Below, piece after piece: positions 35,703 to 48,000 of a DNA stretch of 64,000 bases. Every line of letters starts with the position of its first letter. Within the stretch, counting starts at the first letter, position 1. A model generated the notes under the pieces. That model was given only the letters and a program-made list of their open reading frames with translations. It was not told the origin of the DNA and did not search any database. A program made the position numbers and the translations under genes. The stretch comes from Ophioceras dolichostomum (Eukaryota; Ascomycota; Sordariomycetes; Magnaporthales; Ophioceraceae): assembly GCA_003049485.1 (NCBI GenBank), contig PYST01000183.1:1-64000 (forward strand), in the 5' to 3' direction.

Positions 35703-37430
35703 GCAGGGGCGTGTTGATTCACCGCATGTGAAAGACGGCTCCAAATGAAAAGAAGTCTCATTATTCACCCCAAGTTTCTCAAAAATCTTGGGAAAGCTAA
35801 GACTCAAGCCCCGAATCGTACATACAGCTGGGTGTCCGGAACAGGGCCTAGTGTCAGCAGCGACGGCCTGGCAAGTCGGCGATAGCAGCACACAGCAGCA
35901 AGGGGGTGAGTGAACATAAGGTAGACTCCAAAATTGGACGACATGCTTAGTCCTGGTCGAGTCCAATTCTAAAGCCCTAAATTCCCCGTCTCACCCCTAA
36001 TAGGATCTGGCTGGCTTAAGGCCGAAAGAGTGCCTACGATATTCCGTCGGAAGACTGGCTGAGAACGGGCATAGCGGCACAGCGCAGCGGCGAGCACAGC
36101 ACACTCCCTGCTCGAGCGGATGCAGATGCAGATGCTTATGCTTGGGCATGCTTGGGCAGCCGCATATCAATAAAATTTCACCCGTCTTGCGGTGGCTCCT
36201 CTGAGACATACAGACATAGACAGGAAAACATGCTCAGTCCCTCCCTCGGTCACCGCCGCTCCAGAGGAAGCATGCCAGCATGCCAACATGTACAACGGGA
36301 CGAGGAAGCACAGCAGGAGGCGGCAGCAGAGCACGGATCAGACCCAGGAATGTATGCAGGGCAAGAAGGGAGTGAGGGAAATTTGGCTCTCCCTCCCGCT
36401 CGATCACGACCACTCCTCTCTATGCCCGTTGTGGCACATCGCACATCGAGTACATCGTGTGATTGGGCCGCTTTCCATGGACTTTCTAGACCCGTACACG
36501 GCATCAGAGCGTCAGAGGCAACGTTCCGGGCGTGTTCAGTGAAACACCGAAAACCTGACAGGCCCAGCCCAGACAGGCCGGACGAACGGACGGGCGGTGT
36601 GCCAGTTTGATGATGCCTCCATCCTGATCTTTGATGAGATAGGGGAGGCTGATAAATCGCCACTCGGAATATGAAAGCCGGCCGACGTGATCCGTCCCAC
36701 GAGACAGACTCGGCTAGAGGATGAGAGAGGCGGGGGAGGTGAGAGAATGGAGAGAGGAACTGGAGATAGTGACTGATACCACGAAGTGGCGTGATGTCGT
36801 GTCGGCAACACTAATGATACTGATGCAACGCTACAATGAGCGTCCATGCCGGCTCGGAATCGGATGCTGGGATGCTGCTGCTGATACTGCTGATGCTGCT
36901 GCGAGCCGTGAGCCGTATCATCAGCGATGGCAGCACTGCCGCGGCGGCCGACGGCAGCTTGATACCATGGAAAGCCGCAGGCCTCCGCATCCGGATCCGC
37001 ACGAGCACGACTCAACCACGACAGGATGGTGGGCGAAGTGTGAAGCGGTGATGAGGTGAGGACAAGGGTGGGGGGAAAGTGGAGGAAACATGAGCAGGAG
37101 CATGTTAGAGGCAAGTCGGGGCCGATAAAGAAACGCACACGCCCCTTCGCAAAGGGAAAGGGAAAAAAAGAGGAGAGAAAGAATTGACAGCTAAACAGCA
37201 AAGCCGCAGCCGGTCGCAGGAAGTGAGCAAGTGAGCAGGGAGATGACAACCAGAGAAAACCAATAGCTGGGAAGCATCAGCGCTGTTTCCCCCCGGAGGC
37301 GTCCCAAGACTGGGTCGCAGCAGCAGCAAAGATCGGACGTCCGGTGCGCCGTTGCCACCCACTCTCTACCACTGCCCAGGGGCGGGCGGGCGAGCTGGCT
37401 GGCTGTGACCTGCGGCGGGACACCCAACAC

Positions 37431-37470
37431 CACTACCACTACCACTTCCACTACCACTTCCACTCTCACT
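37431..37470. repeat. Degenerate (CACTAC/CACTTC)n array
   Basis: Six-base units alternating cactac and cacttc over about 40 bases. Simple repeat with no evidence of coding use. Confidence 0.8.
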
Positions 37471-38340
37471 CTTCTCAACCCGTCACCCCGGGCCAAATTC
37501 GACCGAGTATGTGGTCCCTCCTTGTATCAGTGGCTACCAGTGGGCAGCCGGTGGGCTACCAGTGGCACAGCCAACTTGGACAAAGGCTGAACCGGCGCCG
37601 ATAAGCATGGCATCGGCGGAGGGCAGCGCTCGCATAGGGCCAGTGCCACTAGCACACGGGCAGTCAGGTCAGGTAGTAGACCAGAGGGACGAGAGAGACC
37701 AAGACATACAGCTGTCCGTCCACTCAGAGTGAGACAAAGACAGATCCCAAAAAAATCCTTTTCCGCCCGTCTGTTCCCACCCCTTTCGGCCTTTCCACTC
37801 TTGATCTCTCATCCTGCGCTGGCACCACTGGGAGCCATCAGATGGACGCTGCCGCCGCGGGCTTGGCTTGTTGTCATCCCGGAGCAAAGACCGGGGGCGC
37901 CGCCGGACGGCCTGGGGAGATAGACTAGGCCGTACGTAGCTAAGGAGATAGAGATAGTAAGTTCGTTGTGTGAAGGTATAGACTGCTCTAAGGGCCGTGG
38001 GAAGGAGGACCCACGCCGCATCGATGATGATGACGGCAGACAGCGCATTGGGGTGTATGGCAGGACAAATCGAGCACGCCCGCGATCAGATCCACCACCG
38101 CCTTGGGAGTGTTGGAGGAGGGAGGGAGGGATGACCCCAGTTAGGAGGACAGCAACGACGTTGACGGGCCCGTCAAACGGTCCGAGGGCCCTCAATACGA
38201 TGCCCCGTGCGGTAAAAGAGACGGAGAGACAGAGAGGAAAGAAAGAGAGAAGATTACAAAGCACTGAGAGGAACTGGATAGCACGGGGCGCTTGCTCGCG
38301 GCAGTCGATGATAGAGAGGATGCTGAAGGGATAGGAGGCT

Positions 38341-38386
38341 GCAGCTCCAGCTCCTGCTCTCCAGCTCCAGCTCTCCAGCTCCAGCA
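38341..38386. repeat. (CTCCAG)-type tandem repeat
   Basis: Repeated ctccag units with interspersed ctcctgctct spacers over about 46 bases. Simple repeat. Confidence 0.75.
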
Positions 38387-38959
38387 TCAAGGCAGGAAAG
38401 GGAAGGGAAACAGAACGAAGGGCTGGCTCCACATTGATGACCCGGACGGGACAGCAGGGCGGGCACGCGCGCCTCAGCCTTTCTCTGCATTCTTTGTGTA
38501 TTGCTTGCATTGCTTGCATTGCTTTTTGATTGCGATCCTCTCTCACACACAGACCCGGTCTGCGTCCGGACATTGGTGTCAGGTCAGGCTTAAGAGGTGA
38601 GATGCGTGGCTGTGGCGCAAAGGGAGAGAGAGGCTGGAAGAATAAGAAGGAGAATGGGAAAAGCCCGGGCGGGACTGGACGCTGTACGGACCGGACAAAC
38701 ATAAAGTGGATAAACCCACTTGGGTTGACGTTTTGTTTCTTTTTCTGGGCTTTGGCTTTTTTGAAACGTGATAGGTACCGCAGTACCAGCTCCTTCACAC
38801 CTCGTCAGCCTTTTCAGGCAGTGGAGGGCTTGATCGGATCTGATGTGCCGGGGCTGATGTCTGCAGCGAACAGGGCGGGGGAGCAAGAGCAAGCAGGAGT
38901 TCAAGGATGAAGGTGGGAGAAAGAACTGAACAGGAGTAGCAGGAACGGAATTCGGGCGA

Positions 38960-38980
38960 GCTGGCTGGCTGGCTGGCTGG
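38960..38980. repeat. (CTGG)n microsatellite
   Basis: Five consecutive CTGG tetranucleotides. Simple repeat in a gene-free region. Confidence 0.85.
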
Positions 38981-41900
38981 CGGGCTGTCAATCAATCAAC
39001 CAATCTCGATGAGCCACCGCACAGCTAGAGATTCTCGCCTCGTATCGTCGCACAGAGGTATGCTCTGCGTCGACGCCCCCGTTCGGAACCGAAGCCGGGG
39101 CTGGGCGGGCCGTGTTGGAAAAGGGTGGAGGCTGAGAGGTCCAGCTGTTGTGCTCTCCCTCGCGGGTTCTCTTTTGCCCGCGCTTAGCCTGTTTTTTCAG
39201 GTGCGGCCTCCAGTCTCTGCTGTCTCCTTTCCCAATCGTGTTCGAAGCCCGTTCCATATCGGATGAAGATGGTGGTGGGGGATTTGGGATTTGGGACGAG
39301 GGGACGAGGGGCCTACCCATTCTGGAAGTTCTCTGTCACGCAGGCGTTTTGGGCTGGCCTGCCGTACGAAGAGGAGCCCATTCAATATTTCCTCTTCGCC
39401 CAGGCGCCAGGCGCATCCCAGCAGGGACATGCCCTGGTGCTTTATTTCCTTGTCTAGATGTCCGGTGGACGATCTTCCTTGGTGTCTCCACCCTTGGGAG
39501 CGAGAGTCAAGCATCTTGCGCTGTTGGTTTCTTTATTGTATATATGTTATTCCTTGCTGGGCCAACACGGCTAGCCCGCCCTCCCGTGCGTACCCCAGTA
39601 TTCGAATTAACCTTTTTGCTCCCTCAGCCCGCCGACCAGGACCTGGCTAGGGTGAAAGGGAGTGAGAGAAGGGTGAAGATCCCCTCGAGTAAGGAAGGCA
39701 TGATCCGTTCAGAGGATGCCCTGGGACCACGATCATAATTCCCTTGGAGGGTGAAACCAAAAAGCTTCTATTGTCTGGAGTATACGGAATAGTGCTGGCT
39801 GTTCTCAGTGAAGAAAACCAGAAAAAAAAATGACATACATCGTGACACTCTGCAAAGAATAAACAACAAGAAAAAAAAGAGGGCGGCTGCAGGGATGAAA
39901 GAACTGCGATAAACTGAGATGCCCGGACAAGACGCCAGGTTGTGTTCGATGACATCAGCGGACTTGTTTCTCCCTCTGCGCCTCTGGGAGATACCGATAA
40001 GCACAAATACGACAGGGGTGGAATTGGGTGAAGAAAAGAATTATGAAAATCGGCGCTAGTCCGCTCCAGGTCATAACTTCGTTTGCCGATGGGACCTGAT
40101 TGGGCCTGGTGGATCGGCGGCGACGGCAGCGCCCAAGACCGAACGAGCCCCGGCTTTCCTTCGAGAAAGATGCACGATAGAGATAGACTCACTCGCATGT
40201 GCATCTCTCCTTTATTTTCCCTGCTCTAATTCCACCTAGATCACGAGAAAATCGGGCGATCAAGAGGCGGCACGGAATGAACGGCATGGTCAACGCTGGT
40301 TGATGACGGCGTCAGGACCTGGTTAGCATATTAAGCGCCCTCCATCTTCCGATGGCGAGGGAGGGCCCGGGGCCGCGTCCTCCCTCGTCTGTTCATCAAC
40401 AGGATGCCAGGGCCCGGCGGAAAGGGGCTGGAGGTGAGTAAGAGTAGCAGGGCCAACAAGGGAAGGTGCTAAAAGATTGCTAAGCGACGGAAAGCATTAC
40501 ATCGGATTGGCGTTCGTTCCATTTCGTCCATTTCGTGTAATAGACTAATAGACTAATAGTAGATCTCTATGGATAGCTCGCTAGAAGTCCGGCCGAGAAT
40601 TCGGCGAAGGCCACGCAGCAAGAAAGAAAAGCTAGGGGTGGGAAACACACGCACCTCGTACGTCGCACGTCTCACGCGCATCTCTCACCACGCGGTCGAG
40701 ATTTGTCCATGCGGATGGACAACTGTATATGTGCGGCGGTGCCGGAGCCATAGCAGGCCTGCAACCAGTGCTCCTCCGGCCAGGGTACGACAGGATGACA
40801 TGAGAAGAAGGGTGACGATACCTGGACACACCTGGGAATTCCCCCGCCTGGTGATGATTCTCCGACTGATGATAATTCCAGTTCCAAGCCTGTCGTTCGC
40901 TTCAACGTAGTCACTAGGAAGGATTCCTGGGCTACCAATACAGGGAAAAAGTTGGTGCTCTGGTTGTATGGACCCGGCCTCCGTCGGACCGCGGGAAGTC
41001 GAGCCTGCGTGTGGCCATTGATTTGTCTGATGCCTTGACGAGCTCTCGCTTCGCGCCGAGAACCCCCTCCCATTTCCTTCTTCGTCTCGAATTTTTTTAT
41101 CACAATACGCAATAGAATACCGAGTTTCCTCCCTCTCCTTTCACTATCTGAAGTACTCCGTACCGAATCTAGTTAGACGTGCTCTATTGGCGAAATATAA
41201 TGTAAATGAGTGGCGCTCAAGATAAACGGCAATAGGGCTTCCCGCGCCCCCTCAGAGGGGCCTCTGGCTCAGAGCGACTGGAAGGAGAAACGAGGAACCA
41301 AGAGAACAATGGAAACAAACCAATAGGAAACGGCCTCGAAGAGACCCAACCGCGTGGCGGCGGCGGCATACGAACGATCGTTATTTCCCCGATTGCCGGG
41401 CCTTGCTTGCGTGTGAGACTGTGGCAGATCTCTCCTGCTGTAACCATAATCCATAATGGGCCTTAATGGATATGGAGGACATCCCGCAACTCGGACATCG
41501 GGTCAACTCACCTCCCATTTTTTTCCTGTCACCATTACTGTTCCAAAAGGTTCTATCTCGATGACAACGAGACCGTCAATTGTTTGACACGAGCGATTTA
41601 CGTATCCCCTGGCTGATGAACGAGCGGTGGCGGCTCCCGGTCCCCGCGTCACGGCTGTAGTAATACACAAGACAGTTGAGCAGTTTGATACTGTCCGCTT
41701 CACGGGCAGACGAACGTCTCGTATGCGGGATAAGTGGGAGCTCCTTGTCCTGCTGACGAAATGTAGAGGGCCGTTCAAGAAACTGTAGCGCCATCGTGAT
41801 TCGAGGGCTCAGTCGGAGGAGGGACAGCATTAGACAGCAACCAGCAACAGGCAGGGCACATACATGTACAAGTGGTGGAGGGGGAGGGGTGCTGATCGCC

Positions 41901-42623
41901 TCTCCCCAACTTGCCCGCCCGGTCGTTCGGTCCAGGCACCACGCTCCACTATGGCGGGTACCTTGAACCCTTGGCCGGTTCGACCCACAGAGGTGTGCAC
42001 GTTCTGCTCCAGTTGGTAGCCGCGCTGGAAAATGAGGAAGTGCGGCTCCTCTGGCCAGTGCTTATCCCCTTTTGGTCCCTAGCGTACTTTTTCTTTCGGC
42101 GAAGATCACTCTTCACCTCGAAAAACCGGTGTTCCTTTTGACGACACACCAAAAAAAAAAGCGAGGCAGAAAAAAAAAGGAAGGCTTCATACAATCGTGA
42201 CTGAACCAATCCCTTCGCGATGAAGGAAAGAATTGGGCCGCGGCTAAATGATCCCGCAATTGGTTGAGGATGGGTACCCCCCCTTTTTCTTTCCTTATTT
42301 TTTTTCTTTCTTCCTTCCAATTATTCGCCGCTGCCTTGAAGCAATTCTCTTACGCCTGCTGAGGTGGTGGTGGCTCATCTCGCGTCGCTGGTAGTCCTTG
42401 GGGAACTCCGACCGGACAAACACGACCAAGCAACAGCGCGACCCACAACGGGGGGGAATAGACTCTAACCCTCTCAAGGGCTTAGCTGGCCCATCACTTT
42501 CCATCCGCCTCCCCCGTGTCCATCCATTCATTCCTTTCCCTTTCCGACCGATTTCTGCGCGATGCGATGCGATGCGGAACGGTATGGCAAACGGCGCACT
42601 GTGCTGACAGGCGGCCACGGCAT

Positions 42624-42657
42624 GCTGGAGCTGCTGGAGCTGCTGGAGCTGCTGGAG
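42624..42657. repeat. 9-bp tandem repeat
   Basis: Almost four copies of gctggagct. Perfect within the array; no coding evidence. Confidence 0.85.
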
Positions 42658-44680
42658 TTTGCTGGAGGAAGAGAGACAAGCAGCAGAGACAGGAAAGACA
42701 GACAGACAGTAGGACACCGTCCACTGTCCAGTCCAATCCTCCAGATTACACAGAGATCCAGATCCGCACTGCGGGCTGGCGGGCGGGCGGCAGCCGGCGA
42801 ACTGTACCTGCCTGCTGCGACCTGTTGCGACCTGCGACTGTGCTATGGCGCAGACCCTCCCTTCCCCAGGACTAGGATGTACAAACAAGCACGCACTTTT
42901 GCAAAGCAAGTTCGACATACCTGCCTCTGAGCCTCCCTAGAGCTACCTCCCTCTAGCCAGGCAGGTACCTCTCGTCTCTAGCGCACTCCTAATTCACTAC
43001 GGCTGTGAGCTGTGCAGGCCGTTCGCCGTGGGCTGTGAGCTGTGAGGAAATGGACATGGCAACTCCGTCCCCGATTCGCTGCCGTGTCCGTTCGCAGCTG
43101 AAGCGGGCGGTCTGAACAGCCTGGACAATATTTCCCTATACTCCTTTCTATTGGGGTCTCGGTTTCACTGCCCTCTCGATCCTGGCGGTCCCTTCGCTGT
43201 TGTTTGTCATCCCATCTATCTTGTCTTCCTTGAGGTGGCGGACTCATGGACTCATGGGCTCGTCGATAATGGGCGCTGAAACAGGAGCTGGCAGTCGGCT
43301 CCGGCGTCATTATCGAATGTGGTCGTATCAATACCAGAGTTTCACTGGTGCGGCCCTCTCGTGGGGGAATACACAGTAACCCACATGTTTCCATCCATCC
43401 ATGCTATGTTATCCATTCATCCATCATCCCTCTGTATCTCACTCTCCGAACCGAGATATTTTGTTTCTTTTGATCCTATTGACCATTGCTAGTGGAAAGC
43501 TGCGCAAACCTGTGAAACTGCGCAACTGCGAAACCACAGAACACTGGCTTCTCCCCACTGCGGTTGCACAGTCTGCGCTGCACGGCACGGTGCCAGTTCT
43601 CATGCCTGCTACTGTACGGGCGGCCTGGGACTTGCTTGGACTGCTTGCCATCCATCATTCCTTATGAGCCGGGGACGACGGGGAGACGAGAGGGAAACGA
43701 GGGGGGAAGACGATCGAAGACGAGGAAGAATCGTACTCGTCTTAGCCCTGTGGTGGTAGTCGGCCCTAGCTGGGACTGACTGAATACGCGCTTGCAGGAG
43801 CCTGCGCAGTTGACGAGTGACAGGCACAACTACTCCGTATATTGTCATTTTTACTTTTTTTGATTTTTAATTTCCATTTCTAGTTGACATTTGCCTTTCC
43901 CCATGGTACCCTGCCTACCTAAAGTACCTACCTGGGTACCTGGAGCCAAGGGTACCCAGACACAACTGGCTTCGACTACCACAGTGCCCAGTGCTTAGAT
44001 CAGTGATCACCGCACACGACGCAACCAGATAGCCGTTTCCAGATGGTGTCCATTTCGTCATGATTGTGTACCCTCCCTCCATCAGGGACACAGGAACGAG
44101 ACAGACCCTTGCTTCTTGGCAGTATCCCGGTATCTCGCGACGAAAAGGAGCGAAGAGAACAGAGAGGCCAGAGACGAGAGGCGAGAGGAAAAAGAGACCA
44201 AAAACTGCCCCGGCCTCTAAAAACAGAGCGCAGCGGCCAGCACATGCACCCAAAAAGCTGTCATGCAAACACACATGTCTCCATCAAATGTCCCGAGTGG
44301 CTTGCCGCGCTATCTGTTATGGGCACTGCCCAATTCGGCAAGGGACATGATTATCATTCATGAGTCTTCGGTCACCGAAGCTCGACAACCACCGGACCAA
44401 GCTCTTCCCACCGGCAAAAAGGAATGGAGCTGGGGTGGCAGGGGGGCGATTAGGGAGGGATGAAAGTGAAGGGGGGGTGTGCGTTTTGAGGTCGTGGGTG
44501 GACACATCTGGCCCCCCTCCTCCTCCGCCTTCCGCCTTCCGCTTTCCGTCCCTTCCCCCAATTCATCCTCGCACGCCCCCCTCCTTCTCCCCCCGTCTTT
44601 CCCTTGTCCCTCCCACCCCGGTCCCTGCCTAATGTCCCTGCCCTCCTTGTGGGAAAGCCACGGGGCGGCCTTGCCCTGGA

Positions 44681-44710
44681 CTCTGGCGGGCTCTGGCGGG
44701 CTCTGGCGGG
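44681..44710. repeat. Three perfect 10-bp copies near the synthase promoter
   Basis: Three exact copies of ctctggcggg in tandem, about 120 bases before the TATA-like element of the polyketide synthase. This could be a chance slippage product or a repeated binding site. Confidence 0.7.
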
Positions 44711-44830
44711 CATTGGCATCCAGACACTGGGCATGGATACCGAGATGCAGTTCTCACATGGACGGACGATATGACAGCTCGGATGGTATTTTTGGGTCCT
44801 CCTGGCGGAGCCAGTGTCTGAGAGGGTTCA

Positions 44831-44840
44831 TATATATAAG
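44831..44840 (+). promoter_or_regulatory. Candidate TATA box of the polyketide synthase
   Basis: TATATATAAG stands 211 bases before the synthase ATG in otherwise GC-rich sequence. It is the best TATA-like element seen in the window and fits a strongly regulated secondary-metabolism promoter. The implied leader is roughly 180 bases. Confidence 0.55.
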
Positions 44841-45041
44841 CTCTCCGGGCGACGGCTTCTGGGAATGCGGCTACCGGAAGAGTTAGAGAAGAGATATAGA
44901 GCGAGAGATATCCATCAGCGCAGTGCAGTACAGTCTTGGCCTGGGACTTCTTCATAAGGACTTCATACCATCAACAGGGATATCTCTCTCTACTCCCCCA
45001 AGAGAAATTCATGTCGACAAGTCTTTACACAAGTCGTCACC

Positions 45042-48000
45042 ATGGCTGAGAAGCTGGCCTTTCTCCTTTTTGGAGACCAGTCACTGGACACCCATGGCTT
45101 CGTCGCCGAGATCTGCCGCCGGGATAACCAGGGCATTCTCGCGAAGGCCTTCCTCGACCAGGCCGCCAACGCCCTGAGGATCGAGGTCGAGAGGCTACCA
45201 CGGCTCGAGCGCGCCAGGCTGCCCGTCTTCCGCACCCTTCAGCAGCTCAACGAGCAATATCACAACCAGAGCCTCAAGCACCCAGGCATCGACGCCGCCC
45301 TGCTCAGCATCGCTCAGCTGGCACACTATATCGAGTAAGTTACGACAACAACAACGCGCGATAGCGACGGGAGAGAGAGAAGGGAGAGAGGGAGGGCAGG
45401 GAAGAGAGAAGTAGAAAACAAAAGAGAAGATGGAAGTGGGACAAAATGGGAACATAACAAAACGGAGAGAAAGACTCGTGCTGACATTTACACCCTTCAC
45501 TATCCTTACAGCCATGCTGAGAAGAACCACGAAGATGTCACCCAGCACGCCAACATGTACCTTGTCGGCCTGTGCTCGGGTCTCTTCGCCGCGTCGGCCA
45601 TCGCCTCGACGCCCTCGCTGTCCACCCTCGTTCCGGTGGCGGTTCAGACTGTCTTGATGGCCTTCAGGACAGGATCGCACGTTGCGAAACTGGCCGACAG
45701 GTTATCGCCATCTGATCGCTCCGAGAGCTGGACATACATCGTGCCTGGCCTCACCGAGGAGGAGGCCCGCGCCGAGCTCGACCAGTTCCACAGCTCCAAC
45801 GTGAGTGTCACCACCATTCCCCATGTCCCACCCCCCAATGTCCATTCATCAAGCCTCTTCGAGCCCGTTCAAGCCCCCTGCCTAGTTGTCGCCTATTTAA
45901 GCCATCATATCCATTTCAACTTCTCCCCGCCGGCAAGCCTTTCCCGGGTCTATCCCTGCGAGCTGCCTACATGCATGCATACAATTCCACTTGTTCGCCC
46001 TCTTACCCTGTTCTTCATTGCCTCTGCCCTCTTTTCTATTTTCGCCTTCTCCCTTGTCTTACCCTGTGCCCCGCGCTTGGCGGGAGACGGTGGGATCTTG
46101 GGTTGAGAAAGTCGTTGCACGAGGTGCACGGAACTACACATATATGCAAACAATACGCCCACAATACGCCCGAACTGCCGTATTATTGGATCGAAGGCTG
46201 ACGACACGAAAAAAAATGCGTTACACCAAACGAACAGGGCGTGCCACAGGCAAGCCAGGCGTACATCAGCGCCGTATCTGCGACGAACTGCGCCGTGTCT
46301 GGTCCACCGGCGACGCTCAAGGCGTTGCGGGGCGCTTCGGCATCGGTCAGCAAGGCCACTGCCATTCCTGTGTATGGGCCGTACCACGCCGCACATCTCC
46401 ACCGCTCGGCCGATGTGGAGCGGATCCTGCGGCTGGACGAGCCCGAGATGGTGGATGCCTTTGTCAACACGAAGCCGCGCTCGTCCGTCATGTCATGTAC
46501 GACGGGGACGTGGATCAGCGAGACCTCCACGCGCGGCCTCTTCGCTGCCATCGTGTCCGAGATCCTGAACGAGACGCTCAGGTTCAACAAGGTGCTGGAC
46601 GGCTGCCTGAGCCTCGCCCGCGACTTCGGCGGCAGCTCGTGCGTCATCCTGCCCTTCGGCCCTACCCAGAACGCCGCCACGCTGGCCAACCTGCTGCGGG
46701 CCGAGACTCGGCTCGAGGTGACCCTGCGCCAGCCGCCCCAGATCAGCCCCGAGAGCATTGCCTCCAGCATCGGCAACCACGGCTCGCGCGGCCGCTGCAA
46801 GCTGGCCATCGTCGGCATGGCCGGCCGCTTCCCTGACGCGGCCAGCCACGAGAAGCTCTGGGAGCTGCTGTCCAAGGGCCTGGACGTCCACCGCGTCGTG
46901 CCGAAGGACCGCTTCAACGTCGAGACGCACTACGACCCCACCTCCAAGAAGATCAACACCAGCCACACTCCCTATGGCTGCTGGATCGAGCAGCCCGGCA
47001 TGTTCGACCCGCGCTTTTTCAACATGTCTCCCCGTGAGGCCTTCCAGACGGATCCGATGCAGCGCATGGCCCTGACGACGGCGTACGAGGCACTCGAGAT
47101 GAGCGGTTACGTGCCCAACCGTACGCCGTCGACGCGGCTGGATCGCATCGGCACCTTCTATGGTCAGACCTCCGACGACTGGCGTGAGATCAACGCCGCT
47201 CAGGAGGTCGACACGTACTTCATCACCGGCGGTGTGCGTGCGTTCGGCCCCGGCCGCATCAACTACCACTTCGGCTTCAGCGGGCCCTCGCTGAACATCG
47301 ACACAGCCTGCTCGTCCAGCGCGGCGGCCATGAACGTGGCCTGCTCGTCGCTGTGGGCACGTGACTGCGACACGGCCATCGTCGGCGGCCTGAGCTGCAT
47401 GACCAACCCGGACATTTTCTCCGGGCTGAGCCGTGGCCAGTTCCTGTCTAAGAAGGGTCCCTGTGCCACCTTCGACAACGAGGCCGACGGCTACTGCCGT
47501 GGTGATGGTTGTGCTTCGGTCATTGTCAAGCGTCTCGAGGATGCCATCGCTGACCAGGACCGCGTGCTCGCCGTCATCCTGGGCACGGCCACCAACCACT
47601 CGGCCGATGCCATCTCCATCACCCACCCTCACGGCCCTACACAGTCTACCCTGTCGCGCTTGATCCTTGACGAGGCCGGCGTCGACCCTCTCGACGTCGA
47701 CTACGTTGAGATGCACGGTACTGGCACGCAGGCTGGAGACGGCACCGAGATGGTGTCTGTCACCAACGTCTTCGCCCCTGCCGACCGCAAGAGGCCCGCT
47801 GATCGTCCTCTGTACCTGGGTGCTATTAAAGCGAACGTGGGCCACGGAGAAGCGGCGTCCGGCGTCACGGCGCTGTGCAAGGTGTTGCTGATGCTGCAGC
47901 ACAACGCCATCCCTCCCCACGTGGGCATCAAGGCCGGCTCCGTCATCAACAAGACGTTCCCCGCGGATCTGTCGGAGCGCAACGTGAACATTGCCTTCCA

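Larger units (their letters stand above)
31505..45041. other. 13.5-kb gene-free region between oxidase and polyketide synthase
   Basis: No supported gene in about 13.5 kb. Open frames are short, lack recognisable domains, and often read through simple repeats (for example 37809-38798 minus). Contents seen: CT tracts near 31945 and 32153; TACCTA islands at 33070, 33566, 34765 and 43912; (GA)n at 35678-35702; and short tandem arrays at 37431, 38341, 38960, 42624 and 44681. The 3' end holds the synthase promoter. Base composition does not look like RIP-mutated transposon remains, as GC-rich patches persist throughout. Confidence 0.55.

Noticed and set aside
37809..38798. A 329-codon minus-strand frame in the desert
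   Set aside because: It runs through simple repeats and lacks any domain signature or plausible intron structure.
31505..45041. RIP-degraded transposon as the explanation for the desert
   Set aside because: Composition is not AT-skewed, and no terminal repeats, reverse transcriptase or transposase motifs were seen.
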